A stretch of 41,376 nucleotides of DNA from CAADGY01 sp900696665 (GTDB lineage: Bacteria > Acidobacteriota > Terriglobia > Bryobacterales > Bryobacteraceae): NCBI GenBank assembly GCA_035063885.1, contig JAPSFM010000037.1:1-41376 (forward strand). Reading direction: 5' to 3'. The position numbers and the translations under genes are program-made. Position 1 is the stretch's first letter; the number at the start of each line of letters is the position of its first letter. The notes under the pieces were generated by a model. It had not been told where the DNA came from, ran no database searches, and saw nothing but the letters and a program-made list of their open reading frames with translations. Below are positions 7,457 to 14,915 of this stretch, in pieces.

Positions 7457-7903
7457 TTAGGACGCGGCACAAGCCGCGCACAAACCGTGTACTTCCAGGC
7501 TGTAATTCTGCACTCGAAATCCCCGTGGAGGAGTTCTCCGGAATTGGATGGGTTCAAGATCGTCCGCGGGAAGGTCCGTGATGGATTTACATCGAGTACA
7601 TACCAAGTGATAGTGATGCTCGACGTTGGCATCCAGTCGCAAAGACTCGTGATGCAACGTCACTGCCCGTAATAGACCCGCATTTAAAAATGTCTTGATG
7701 TTCTTGTATACGGTCCCCAGCGAGATCGTTGGTATTTCGCTCCGCACCACCTCGTAAACCGATTCGGGTGCCGGATGCTCCGGCATCGAAATCAGCGCGC
7801 GGTAAATGGCCTGCCGTTGATGAGTGACGGCAAGTCCCTTCTCTACGCACGTGCGCCGGAAAGCTTCCATAAGTTGCTCGTCTCGGCTTGACGGTATCCG
7901 CAT
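7457..7903 (-). CDS. perR: Fur-family peroxide-responsive repressor PerR
   Basis: 148 residues. A winged helix (about 15-85, VTHQRQAIYRAL and SLGTVYKNI) is followed by the metal-binding dimerisation domain. Structural zinc cysteines are in CTRC (102, 105) and CAAC (142, 145). Regulatory ligands fit His43, Asp91, His97, His99 and Asp110; Asp at the position of B. subtilis PerR Asp85 (Glu in Fur) argues for peroxide sensing. An operator-like palindrome sits within its own promoter, so autoregulation is expected. The start at 7903 has almost no leader (predicted transcript start near 7911) and no Shine-Dalgarno; Met12 (7870) is an alternative start. Confidence 0.92.
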   Translation of the reverse strand: MRIPSSRDEQLMEAFRRTCVEKGLAVTHQRQAIYRALISMPEHPAPESVYEVVRSEIPTISLGTVYKNIKTFLNAGLLRAVTLHHESLRLDANVEHHYHLVCTRCKSITDLPADDLEPIQFRRTPPRGFRVQNYSLEVHGLCAACAAS

Positions 7904-7917
7904 GAACAGTAATTTCT

Positions 7918-7947
7918 ATTATAGGATAATTATTATCGACTGTCCAA
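7918..7947 (-). promoter_or_regulatory. Sigma70-like promoter of perR-ahpC-ahpD
   Basis: On the minus strand TTGGAC (7942-7947), an 18-bp spacer and a perfect TATAAT (7918-7923). The spacer is largely filled by the PerR box (7924-7938), so repressor binding would exclude RNA polymerase. Confidence 0.7.
7924..7938. promoter_or_regulatory. PerR/Fur box (7-1-7 palindrome)
   Basis: GGATAATTATTATCG contains a perfect inverted repeat GATAAT-T-ATTATC and matches 11 of 15 positions of the PerR consensus TTATAATNATTATAA. It lies between the -35 and -10 of the perR promoter. Confidence 0.75.
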
Positions 7948-7991
7948 CAAACGAGAAAGCCCACCCGCACGAATGATCCTGGTACCGCGCC

Positions 7992-8000
7992 TGGTAGAAT
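7992..8000 (+). promoter_or_regulatory. Possible extended -10 promoter for the YtxH gene
   Basis: TGGTAGAAT is a TG-N-TAGAAT extended -10 without a clear -35 box. It would give a leader of about 117 nt before the ATG at 8124. The same nine bases occur at 9181-9189, upstream of rpoN. Confidence 0.3.
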
Positions 8001-8123
8001 CTTCCACTCGAAGGGCCACGATCTTTGTAGTATCCCTTACAACCGATTGATTCTGTGTGACTTCCGGTGTTACACCAGATGGAATCTAATTTGCGGTCAA
8101 ATCAGACGGGAGGAGACCTAACA

Positions 8124-8450
8124 ATGAGAGAGCACGGTTATTCAATGTTCTTGCTGGGCCTCGGCGTCGGCATCGGAGTTGGGATGTTGTGTGCGCCGAA
8201 AACCGGCACGGAAACGCGTGACATGATTAAGGCTAAGGCGGATGAAGGCAAGGAATACCTGAGGCACCAGAGAGAACGTCTGCGCCAACAAGGAGAGCGG
8301 CTGCGCAGTTCTGCCTCCGAATGGTATGAGAAAGGTCGCGACATCATTGACCGGCAACGGTCTAACCTCAATGAGGCCGTTGAAGCCGGGAAGCAGGCGT
8401 ATGAAGAGAAAGTGCACGCGTCACCCGGTGCTCCTTCCTGGCAGGGTTGA
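8124..8450 (+). CDS. YtxH-domain membrane-associated protein
   Basis: 108 residues from the ATG at 8124 (GGGAGGAG 8 nt upstream; longer in-frame starts lack this). It begins with one hydrophobic, Gly-rich segment (MFLLGLGVGIGVGMLCAPKTG), the hallmark of the YtxH family, followed by KTGTETRDMIKAKADEGKEYL and a long charged amphipathic helix with RERLRQQGERL repeats. Members are stress-linked, poorly understood inner-membrane proteins. It is followed by a hairpin and then by a second membrane-anchored helical protein. Confidence 0.8.
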   Translation: MREHGYSMFLLGLGVGIGVGMLCAPKTGTETRDMIKAKADEGKEYLRHQRERLRQQGERLRSSASEWYEKGRDIIDRQRSNLNEAVEAGKQAYEEKVHASPGAPSWQG

Positions 8451-8460
8451 AGACGATTAA

Positions 8461-8482
8461 GAGGCCCGAAAGGGCCTCATTT
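8461..8482 (+). terminator. Hairpin with weak U-run after the YtxH gene
   Basis: GAGGCCC (8461-8467), a GAAA tetraloop and GGGCCTC (8472-8478) form a perfect 7-bp stem, followed by ATTT. The U-run is poor, so read-through into the next gene is likely. It may act as an attenuator or as a 3'-end stabiliser. Confidence 0.45.
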
Positions 8483-8496
8483 CAGGAGGATGGTTT

Positions 8497-9138
8497 ATGT
8501 CGCAAGAAGTCTTTCGATGGGTGATTACTCTCGGTGTCGGATTGGGTGTGATCGCCTTTGTGGTGCAGTGTGCGGTCGTTGTAATGCTCTATCGGCTCGC
8601 CCGGAGAACGCAGGGGCAGGTTATGGATCTCGCGCCCGCTGTGGCTGAAAAGGCCAGATTAGTTATGGCCAAAACCGAGCCTCTCCTCGACAAGAGCCGG
8701 GAGATTGCTGCCGTGGGTCATCAAATCATGGCGGATAACCGGGCGCAGATCCATGCCATTGCTACCGACGCCTCCAAGATCAGCACATACGTTCGAGAAA
8801 CGGTATCAGAAGTACGCCCGCGCGTGAGCGAAATCGCCGCACAAGCTTGCGATGTCAGCAAGATTGTTCGCGAGCAGGTGGATCAAATCCATCAGACTCT
8901 GAATGACGTGAATCATCGTGTACGGGACAAGGTACATCGAGTCGATGGAGTAGTGGACCACGCCGTCGATTCCGTAGATGAGGTAAAGAACAGAGCCAAA
9001 AAAGCTGTTCTCAAGCCGGTTCGCGGTATCGAGGGGATTTGGTCCGGGGTACGCACGGCGGTCCTCACGTATCGGCGCAGGCACCAAACCAATGGGCACA
9101 CGCAGCCTGCACAGGCTCCGCTGGGTCGCGAATTCTGA
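8497..9138 (+). CDS. DUF948-like membrane-anchored helical protein
   Basis: 213 residues; AGGAGG lies upstream of the ATG. One N-terminal transmembrane helix (about 9-33) is followed by a long helical region with repeated pattern 'V..IVREQVDQIHQTLNDVNHRV', like DUF948 (methyl-accepting-chemotaxis-like coiled-coil) proteins, and a basic, flexible C-terminus. DUF948-like proteins commonly occur beside YtxH proteins, as here, and are thought to act in envelope stress; the exact function is unknown. The downstream rpoN gene begins 58 nt later. Confidence 0.75.
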   Translation: MSQEVFRWVITLGVGLGVIAFVVQCAVVVMLYRLARRTQGQVMDLAPAVAEKARLVMAKTEPLLDKSREIAAVGHQIMADNRAQIHAIATDASKISTYVRETVSEVRPRVSEIAAQACDVSKIVREQVDQIHQTLNDVNHRVRDKVHRVDGVVDHAVDSVDEVKNRAKKAVLKPVRGIEGIWSGVRTAVLTYRRRHQTNGHTQPAQAPLGREF

Positions 9139-9180
9139 CAAACTACCACCTTGTACAAGACTGAACCTGCCTTGTCCGAA

Positions 9181-9189
9181 TGGTAGAAT
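9181..9189 (+). promoter_or_regulatory. Possible extended -10 promoter for rpoN
   Basis: TGGTAGAAT (TG-N-TAGAAT) lies 8 nt upstream of the rpoN start codon. No convincing -35 box was found. If used, the transcript would be almost leaderless. Confidence 0.25.
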
Positions 9190-9196
9190 AAGTGCA

Positions 9197-10756
9197 ATGA
9201 GTTTGCTGTCGCCAAGGCTCCAGTTAAAGGTTGCGCAGAAGCAGGTACTGACGCCCGGACTGGTGCAGATGGTTACAGTCCTGCAGCTAAACCGGTTGGA
9301 GTTGCGTGAGATGATCAGCCAGGAGATCTCTCAAAATCCCGTCCTGGAAGAGAGTCTCGACGATTCGGAAGATCTTACACCAGCCGAAATCCAGACGCTC
9401 CTCGAGACAGAACGGGTATCCGACCCCGCCGACAAGTCGATTTTGGAGGTATCCGACTCTCCGGTCACAGCCGAGTTTCCGGCGGGATTGGAGGTAGAGC
9501 CCGACGGCCTGGGATCGCAGCCGGAGCGTGCGGCCGAGGTGGAGGCGGTAGAGGTAAAGAGCAGCGATCCGTTCGACGAGATTGATTTTGGGCAGTACTT
9601 CGATGAGTACCTGGACCCTGGTTTTAAGAGTCCTTCCGCCGAGACGATAGAAAAGCCGTCTTTTGAGACGTTCCTGTCGGCGCCGGTCACTCTGGGTGAT
9701 CATCTCCTGAGCCAGTTGAGTGTCATGGTGCTTCCCGAGGCGGTCCGCGACGCTGCGGATTCGATCATTGGCAATCTCGATGAAAATGGATATCTCACGG
9801 TCACGCTCGAGGAGCTTGCCGCCGGAGGAAGCCATTGCCTCGCTGATTTGGAAGAGGCGCTTAAGGCCGTGCAGTCGCTGGACCCGGCGGGGATAGGCGC
9901 TCGCGACCTTCGTGAATGCCTTTTGTTGCAAATCGAAGGGCGGAACGGAAAGGGAGGGGTCGCCTGGCAGATTGTTTCCAGTCATCTGAAACTGGTCGAG
10001 ACACACAATTTCCGAGAGCTTTCGAAGGTTCTCGGGCGGCCCATCGATCACATTCAAATCGCACTCGATGTGATCCGGCATCTGGACCCTCAGCCCGGCA
10101 TGCGGTATTCGGGGCCAGGAGCCAGGCAGGTTGAACCTGATGTGTACATTAGCAAAGATGGGGAAGACTACCTCATTCAATTAAACGATGAGGATCTTCC
10201 CCAATTGCGATTGAACGGGCAGTACCGGAGGATGCTTGACCGCGAGAACGAGCCAAGCAAGGAAGTTCGCAACTACGTTAAGGAGCGGTACGCCTCTGCT
10301 CTTCAGTTGATAAAGAACATCGAACAGAGAAAGCAGACGATTCTGAGGGTATGCCATTCCATCGTACGCCGGCAGACCGGATTCCTGGAACACGGCATCG
10401 AACACCTGAAGCCGATGATGATCAAGGAAGTAGCAGAGGAGATTGGCGTCCATCCCTCTACAGTGAGCCGTGCGGTGGCGAACAAGTATGCGCACACACC
10501 GCAGGGAGTCTTCGAGCTGCGCTATTTCTTTTCGGAAGCAGTGCAGGGCCCATCCGGCAGCGGCACCCCCCTGTTGCTGCTTAAGCGACGAGTGAAAAAG
10601 ATGATCGAGGAAGAAGATTCACGCCGTCCGCTCACAGACGAGCAGATCACCGCGCGCCTGCAAAGCGAAGGTATTGAGGTCACACGCCGGACCGTGGCCA
10701 AGTACCGGGAAGATATGAAGATTCCGTCGACGCACCAGCGGCGGCTGCGCGATTAA
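9197..10756 (+). CDS. rpoN: RNA polymerase sigma-54 factor RpoN
   Basis: 519 residues from the ATG at 9197. The chosen start gives the canonical N-terminus MSLLSPRLQLKVAQKQVLTP with the Gln/Leu-rich region I (QMVTVLQLNRLELREMI). An acidic region II follows. The core-binding region spans about 150-350, the helix-turn-helix reads VHPSTVSRAVANKYAHTP, and the RpoN box reads VTRRTVAKYRE near the C-terminus. It directs RNA polymerase to -24/-12 promoters and requires AAA+ activators, none of which lie in this window. It is followed by hpf and rapZ, the usual partners; lptA/lptB, often upstream, are replaced by the YtxH and DUF948-like genes. Confidence 0.97.
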   Translation: MSLLSPRLQLKVAQKQVLTPGLVQMVTVLQLNRLELREMISQEISQNPVLEESLDDSEDLTPAEIQTLLETERVSDPADKSILEVSDSPVTAEFPAGLEVEPDGLGSQPERAAEVEAVEVKSSDPFDEIDFGQYFDEYLDPGFKSPSAETIEKPSFETFLSAPVTLGDHLLSQLSVMVLPEAVRDAADSIIGNLDENGYLTVTLEELAAGGSHCLADLEEALKAVQSLDPAGIGARDLRECLLLQIEGRNGKGGVAWQIVSSHLKLVETHNFRELSKVLGRPIDHIQIALDVIRHLDPQPGMRYSGPGARQVEPDVYISKDGEDYLIQLNDEDLPQLRLNGQYRRMLDRENEPSKEVRNYVKERYASALQLIKNIEQRKQTILRVCHSIVRRQTGFLEHGIEHLKPMMIKEVAEEIGVHPSTVSRAVANKYAHTPQGVFELRYFFSEAVQGPSGSGTPLLLLKRRVKKMIEEEDSRRPLTDEQITARLQSEGIEVTRRTVAKYREDMKIPSTHQRRLRD

Positions 10757-10806
10757 ACCCCATATACGCGCACTTTCAGAATTTCTCCACACAGGGAGGC
10801 AATCAG

Positions 10807-11382
10807 ATGAAAGTCACCTTTACCGGCAGAAACGACGAACTTCCCGCCGTTCAGCGGGCGAAGTTGGACGTGAAGTTACGCAAGATTGCGAAATTGTTCG
10901 ATGGCAAGAAGGGCGAACGCGAGGCGCACGTGATCCTCAGTTCCGAGCGTCATCTCCATCACGCCGAAATTACTGTGAAATTTTACGATCATCAGGTCAT
11001 CGGAGTGCACTCCGACCCCGACTTGTTTACTGCCATTTCCGGCGCCATCGACAGGGCTGAAAAGCAGATTCTACGGTTGAGAACTAAATGGCGCGATACC
11101 AAACGGGGCCCCAAAGATATCTGGGCCGATGAAAACGAAAGTGAAGTCGCGCCGGTCTCCACGCGCTCCGTGGCCGCTGAACTGGAAACGGAGGATGGCG
11201 CGGCCGGCCGGACGGTGTTCCGGGTGAATCATCATGAAACCCGAAAGCCCATGACACTCGAAGAGGCGCTTCTCCAGATGGACCGGAACCTCGACTATAT
11301 CGTGTATCGCGACTCTGAGACGGATCGCGTTTCCGTGCTCGTCAGGCGTCGCGACGGCAACTTCGATCTGATTGAGTCCTGA
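10807..11382 (+). CDS. hpf: Long-form ribosome hibernation promoting factor
   Basis: 191 residues; GGGAGG lies 8-10 nt upstream of the ATG. The N-terminal S30AE domain (about 1-105) has the basic ribosome-binding surface (RAKLDVKLRKIAKLF). After a linker, a C-terminal domain (about 135-190: KPMTLEEALLQMD, then VRRRDGNFDLIE) marks the long form, which dimerises 70S ribosomes into inactive 100S particles by itself. It sits between rpoN and rapZ, a classic arrangement. Confidence 0.95.
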   Translation: MKVTFTGRNDELPAVQRAKLDVKLRKIAKLFDGKKGEREAHVILSSERHLHHAEITVKFYDHQVIGVHSDPDLFTAISGAIDRAEKQILRLRTKWRDTKRGPKDIWADENESEVAPVSTRSVAAELETEDGAAGRTVFRVNHHETRKPMTLEEALLQMDRNLDYIVYRDSETDRVSVLVRRRDGNFDLIES

Positions 11383-11390
11383 CACTCTGA

Positions 11391-12281
11391 ATGGCACGAA
11401 AGGCCAAGGTCTCCAAGAAGGAAAAAGCTCCTCAACTCGCGATTATCACGGGGCTGAGTGGTTCGGGGAAAGGCACGGTGCTTAAGGCACTGGAGGATCT
11501 TGGCTACTACGCGGTCGACAATCTGCCCGTGGAACTGATTCCGAAGTTTGCGGAGTTAGTTTCCGATTCTTCAAACATCCGGTCGGCCGCCCTCGTTGTC
11601 GATGTTCGGGAGGGTGACGCGCTGCGGCAATTCCCCGCGACCTACGCAAAGATCCGCAAAAAGGTGAACGTCACCACCTTGTTCCTCGATGCAGATAACG
11701 ATGTGCTCATACGCCGATTCAGTGAGACACGGCGGCCGCATCCGCTCGGAGTGGATACTTCGGTGATGAGCAGTCTTGAAGCGGAACGAGCGATGCTCCA
11801 GCCGATTCGGTCTTTGGCGGATCATGTCATCAACACCTCGAAGTTCACCGTCCACGAACTGCGCCGGACAATTCACGAGAAGTTTCAGGACGCAAGTGAG
11901 GGATCGAAGATCATGGTGTATGTCAACAGCTTCGGCTTCCGGCACGGAGTTCCGCCCGATAGCGATCTCGTATTTGACGTGCGCTTTCTTCCGAATCCGA
12001 ATTACGTCCCTGAATTCAAGGCGCTCAGCGGCCGCCACCCGAGAGTGGCGCGGTATATCCGATCGTTTCCGCAAACGGTGGAATTTATTGACAGGATTTC
12101 CGAACTCTTGATTTACCTGCTGCCGCACTACATACAGGAAGGCAAGAGTTATCTTACGATTGCCTTCGGCTGCACAGGCGGGCGGCACCGCTCTGTCATG
12201 ATCGCGGAGGAAATCCGTAAACGCCTTCTTCGGGCGGGCTATAAGGCGAAAGGCACACACCGGGACGTGCTCGTGAGCTGA
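11391..12281 (+). CDS. rapZ: RNase adapter protein RapZ (YvcJ family)
   Basis: 296 residues. The N-terminal nucleotide-binding domain has Walker A GLSGSGKGT (about 22-30) and a DLGYYAVDNLP segment; the C-terminal domain has GCTGGRHRSV. RapZ in enterobacteria senses glucosamine-6-phosphate and presents the GlmZ sRNA to RNase E; in other phyla the family controls cell-envelope precursor supply by less known means. It starts 8 nt after hpf, without a good Shine-Dalgarno, and is probably translated by coupling. The first 14 residues are a basic extension absent from E. coli RapZ. Confidence 0.95.
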   Translation: MARKAKVSKKEKAPQLAIITGLSGSGKGTVLKALEDLGYYAVDNLPVELIPKFAELVSDSSNIRSAALVVDVREGDALRQFPATYAKIRKKVNVTTLFLDADNDVLIRRFSETRRPHPLGVDTSVMSSLEAERAMLQPIRSLADHVINTSKFTVHELRRTIHEKFQDASEGSKIMVYVNSFGFRHGVPPDSDLVFDVRFLPNPNYVPEFKALSGRHPRVARYIRSFPQTVEFIDRISELLIYLLPHYIQEGKSYLTIAFGCTGGRHRSVMIAEEIRKRLLRAGYKAKGTHRDVLVS

Positions 12282-12291
12282 GCGCGCGCTA

Positions 12292-13152
12292 TCAGCCGCC
12301 CGCTGCTTTGGTAGTGGGTCTCTTGCGTCCTTTTGAAGTTTCGGCTGTGCCGCTCAACTGAGCCGCCTTTCCGGCGGGCTTTTTCTGCTCCGCCGAATTC
12401 AGGCTCTTTTGCAGCGCTGCCATGAGGTCAATCACCGGTGCAAGTTTCCTTTGTGGAGTCGCAGTCACCTGCATGCCCTCGCCCTTCGCCTCGATTAACT
12501 CCAGCACACGCTTCTGATATTCGTCATGGTATTTGGCCGGCTCGAACGGACTTGCCAGACTGGCTACCAACTGCTCCGCCAACTGGATTTCCTGCGGCTT
12601 CAACTCGACGTTGGTCTGCCGGCCGTATTCGGGCACCGCACGAACTTCGTCCTCATAGTACATTGTGTGCATCGTCAGACCCTCTGCCTTCGGACGGATG
12701 ACGACAGTGTATTCGCGCTGATGCATTCCCACTTTCGCCAGAGCCGCGAACCCCGTCCGTTTCATCGTTTCAAGCAGCAGTTGATAGGCTTTTTTACCCG
12801 GGTCTTCCGGAACGATGTAATAGGACGTATCGAAATACAGGGGATCGATTTCGTCCAGTTTTACGAACTCCAGGATCTCCATCGTTTCTGTGGAGGATGG
12901 AGCAATCTTTTTGAGTTCGTCATCTTCCACCGTCACATAGCGGTCTTTGTCGATCGCGTAGCCTTTGACGATCTCGGAACGTTCGATTGTCCGTTCACAA
13001 GTTGGACAAAAGATCTGTTGTTTGATCCGCGTGTTGCAGGGCGCGTGGATCTGGTTAAAACTGACCCGCTCACCTCTTGCCGCCGCGAACAGGCGGACTG
13101 GAATCGAGATGAGCCCGAACGTAATGTAGCCCTTCCATACTGTAGAAGCCAT
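12292..13152 (-). CDS. ku: Ku protein of bacterial non-homologous end joining
   Basis: 286 residues from the ATG at 13152, which follows a GAGAGGGAG and gives the typical N-terminus MASTVWKGYITFGLISIPVRL. Ku homodimers encircle DNA ends and recruit the ligase LigD. The core (about 1-255) shows the usual CPTCE zinc-ribbon-like segment (about 50-54, with C40 upstream), RSEIVKGY and EYTVVIRP. The Lys-rich tail (KKPAGKAAQ, KGRKRPTTKAAGG) fits the basic C-terminal extension that binds DNA. ligD is not in the window. It converges with rapZ, the stops only 10 bp apart. Confidence 0.95.
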   Translation of the reverse strand: MASTVWKGYITFGLISIPVRLFAAARGERVSFNQIHAPCNTRIKQQIFCPTCERTIERSEIVKGYAIDKDRYVTVEDDELKKIAPSSTETMEILEFVKLDEIDPLYFDTSYYIVPEDPGKKAYQLLLETMKRTGFAALAKVGMHQREYTVVIRPKAEGLTMHTMYYEDEVRAVPEYGRQTNVELKPQEIQLAEQLVASLASPFEPAKYHDEYQKRVLELIEAKGEGMQVTATPQRKLAPVIDLMAALQKSLNSAEQKKPAGKAAQLSGTAETSKGRKRPTTKAAGG

Positions 13153-13371
13153 TCCCGCTCCCTCTCCATGCAGGCAAATCGTCAAAGCGCCTGCACATTA
13201 CGGCCTGTAAAGTTTGCCACTTTTCGTCCCCAGTCGTGACGATCTACTAATACGCAGGCTCGTAAGGCCATCATAGCTGATGACTTACCTTTTGGTCACG
13301 TGCTTGCACCGTTTGAAATCGATTGAATGAGCCGCGGGAATAGGGCGGCGCTGAAACTCTGGAGGCAAACC

Positions 13372-13536
13372 ATGCTGGGTTGGTCGGTCGCGTTCTTTCT
13401 GATTGCCTTGGTGGCTGCGGTGTTCGGATTTACGGGTATCGCCGCTGCGACGGCCGGAATTGCTAAGGTTCTCTTCTTTCTTTTCGTGGTCGTATTTTTG
13501 GTCACGCTTGTCATGGGCGTCGCGAGAAGGGCCTGA
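13372..13536 (+). CDS. DUF1328 (YtjA-like) small membrane protein
   Basis: 54 residues with GGAGG 8 nt upstream of the ATG at 13372. Two hydrophobic helices (MLGWSVAFFLIALVAAVFGF and a second one ending VTLVMGVARRA) and a Gly/Ala-rich hinge are the complete DUF1328 signature. It is a small inner-membrane protein of unknown role, often found among stress-induced genes. The divergent neighbour is ku. Confidence 0.85.
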   Translation: MLGWSVAFFLIALVAAVFGFTGIAAATAGIAKVLFFLFVVVFLVTLVMGVARRA

Positions 13537-13550
13537 GGGGCTCTGTCTGC

Positions 13551-13736
13551 TTGGGCGCCGGCGTAAATATTACATTGGCGGAGGAAAAACACCATAGCTG
13601 GGAAGAACCGGCGGACTTCGCACAGACAGACAAGCCGACGCCCAAGACTCGCAACCGTAGTAGTTGGGACCGCCACGGAGATGAAGAGTTCGCCGAAGGC
13701 GTACACAAACCGGCCGGCGGGGACGCGGGCAGATAG
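13551..13736 (+). CDS. Possible 61-residue ORF, weak
   Basis: A frame from TTG 13551 to the stop at 13734-13736 encodes a hydrophilic peptide (Glu/Asp/Lys-rich, e.g. WDRHGDEEFAEGVHKPAGG). It has no Shine-Dalgarno and no recognised domain. It fills the gap between DUF1328 and the SRPBCC gene and does not overlap either, so it is listed, but it may be non-coding. Confidence 0.2.
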   Translation: MGAGVNITLAEEKHHSWEEPADFAQTDKPTPKTRNRSSWDRHGDEEFAEGVHKPAGGDAGR

Positions 13737-13775
13737 TCCTGCCTGTGAGGAGAGACGGGGAGAGGCCCGCCTGCT

Positions 13776-14600
13776 CTACAGAACCTCCGGCGTCCAGGAC
13801 GGCGGGTCGCTCGCGGGAAATGACTCCTGGGAAGACTCGAGCACTGCGTCCGGGTCCCATCCCCGCGCAGATCGTTTGTCGTACTTACGTGCCATTCCTC
13901 CGCGAGGTTGTCCCTCGGTTGGGGCAATTTCGCCGGTTTCCATCAATTGCTTCAAGCGCCGCAGATCTTCGGCGATAAGCGTTCCAGGATCGTCGCCAAA
14001 CAACTTGGCGATGGCCGCACCCAGGTAACCGGCCGGAGGATTGTACTGAAGCGAAACCTTCACCACCGTTCCATCCCCGTTGTGCGCGGGCTCGAACCGT
14101 ACGGACCCGGCTACGTCCACCGTCGATCCCTCGAGTGACTGCCATCCGATGACCTGGTTCTCGATCTCGTTCACGATCTCCGCATCCCACTCGATCGTCC
14201 GGCCGGCAGGCGCGGTTACTGCCCAATGGGAGCGATTTCCATCGACGGTTACGGACCGGACATTCTTCATCACGCCGGGCAGGTTCTCAAAATTCCGCCA
14301 GAAATGAAACAACTCCTCCGCCGGCTTATCGATCGTGATCGATTCATCCACCCGTACGCCGAGCTCATACGGCAGCCCCTCCCGCCGGTGGCCCTCACAG
14401 GTGTTGACACCCAAAGCCTGGTAGAGCATGCAATGTCCAGTGAAGGCACGCTCTAACAACATGCCGCCCGCAGCGGCAATGGAAAAACCCGGCGCGCCGC
14501 GGCGCTTGATGCCGTAAGCGATCATCGCGCTTCCTGCAATAAGCGAGGCCATCCGCTCCCTACTACCGACGTTGCAGGAGGTGAGCTTTATCGTGTTCAT
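13776..14600 (-). CDS. DUF2892-SRPBCC (polyketide cyclase-like) protein
   Basis: 274 residues from the ATG at 14600 (AAAGGACAC upstream). The N-terminus (about 10-65) is the DUF2892/YgaP-like small membrane domain (RMASLIAGSAMIAYGIKR, then a Gly-Ala helix). The middle (about 80-220) is a SRPBCC 'cyclase/dehydrase' fold: DESITIDKPAEELFHFWRNFENLP and WDAEIVNEIENQVIGWQS. The C-terminus ends with ESFPASDPPSW, a short conserved motif seen at the end of many unrelated small bacterial proteins. Its start codon overlaps the stop of the DUF72 remnant (ATGA), a trace of former translational coupling. Substrate unknown. Confidence 0.85.
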   Translation of the reverse strand: MNTIKLTSCNVGSRERMASLIAGSAMIAYGIKRRGAPGFSIAAAGGMLLERAFTGHCMLYQALGVNTCEGHRREGLPYELGVRVDESITIDKPAEELFHFWRNFENLPGVMKNVRSVTVDGNRSHWAVTAPAGRTIEWDAEIVNEIENQVIGWQSLEGSTVDVAGSVRFEPAHNGDGTVVKVSLQYNPPAGYLGAAIAKLFGDDPGTLIAEDLRRLKQLMETGEIAPTEGQPRGGMARKYDKRSARGWDPDAVLESSQESFPASDPPSWTPEVL

Positions 14601-14760
14601 GGCTGTGTCCTTTCTACCCTTCGCTCTATGAGATCTTTGAGTTGTCCCGCGTTGTCGGCGGCAAACGCCGATTGATCGTTGTCGAAGTAAACAAGTACCG
14701 CCTTTAAGCACGCTGGCCCAAGCCATCACCCGCGTAGCCCGGCATGCGAGTCCTGCTGCT
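14597..14760 (-). pseudogene. C-terminal remnant of a DUF72-family gene
   Basis: Minus-strand translation of 14597-14725 gives VLVYFDNDQSAFAADNA followed by GQLKDLIERR, the typical C-terminus of DUF72 proteins (…VYVYFDND…APxNA…LxxLL). About 55 nt further upstream another frame reads GYAGDGLGQRA, the GYAG block that normally precedes the YFDND block. The two are now in different frames and separated by stops, and nothing DUF72-like remains further upstream. The remnant's TGA overlaps the ATG of the SRPBCC gene. Confidence 0.65.
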
Positions 14761-14915
14761 GAGTCGCTGCCCGCGAGGGGGCGAGCTCGAGACCATACCG
14801 TTCCATCACGAAAGGCTCACGACGTCATTGCGCCGGCGCCTGCGTGCACTACATGTTTTGAGACGCTGAATTGATGGAATTGTTTCGGGGTGGATGGATG
14901 GCGCCCGGACCCGGC
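14761..14915. other. Non-coding gap between the DUF72 remnant and accC
   Basis: No frame with sensible codon use, Shine-Dalgarno or recognised motif was found here. With the remnant, this leaves 315 nt (14601-14915) without a functional gene. It probably represents the decayed remainder of the DUF72 gene, but no sequence resemblance is left to show it. Confidence 0.4.
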
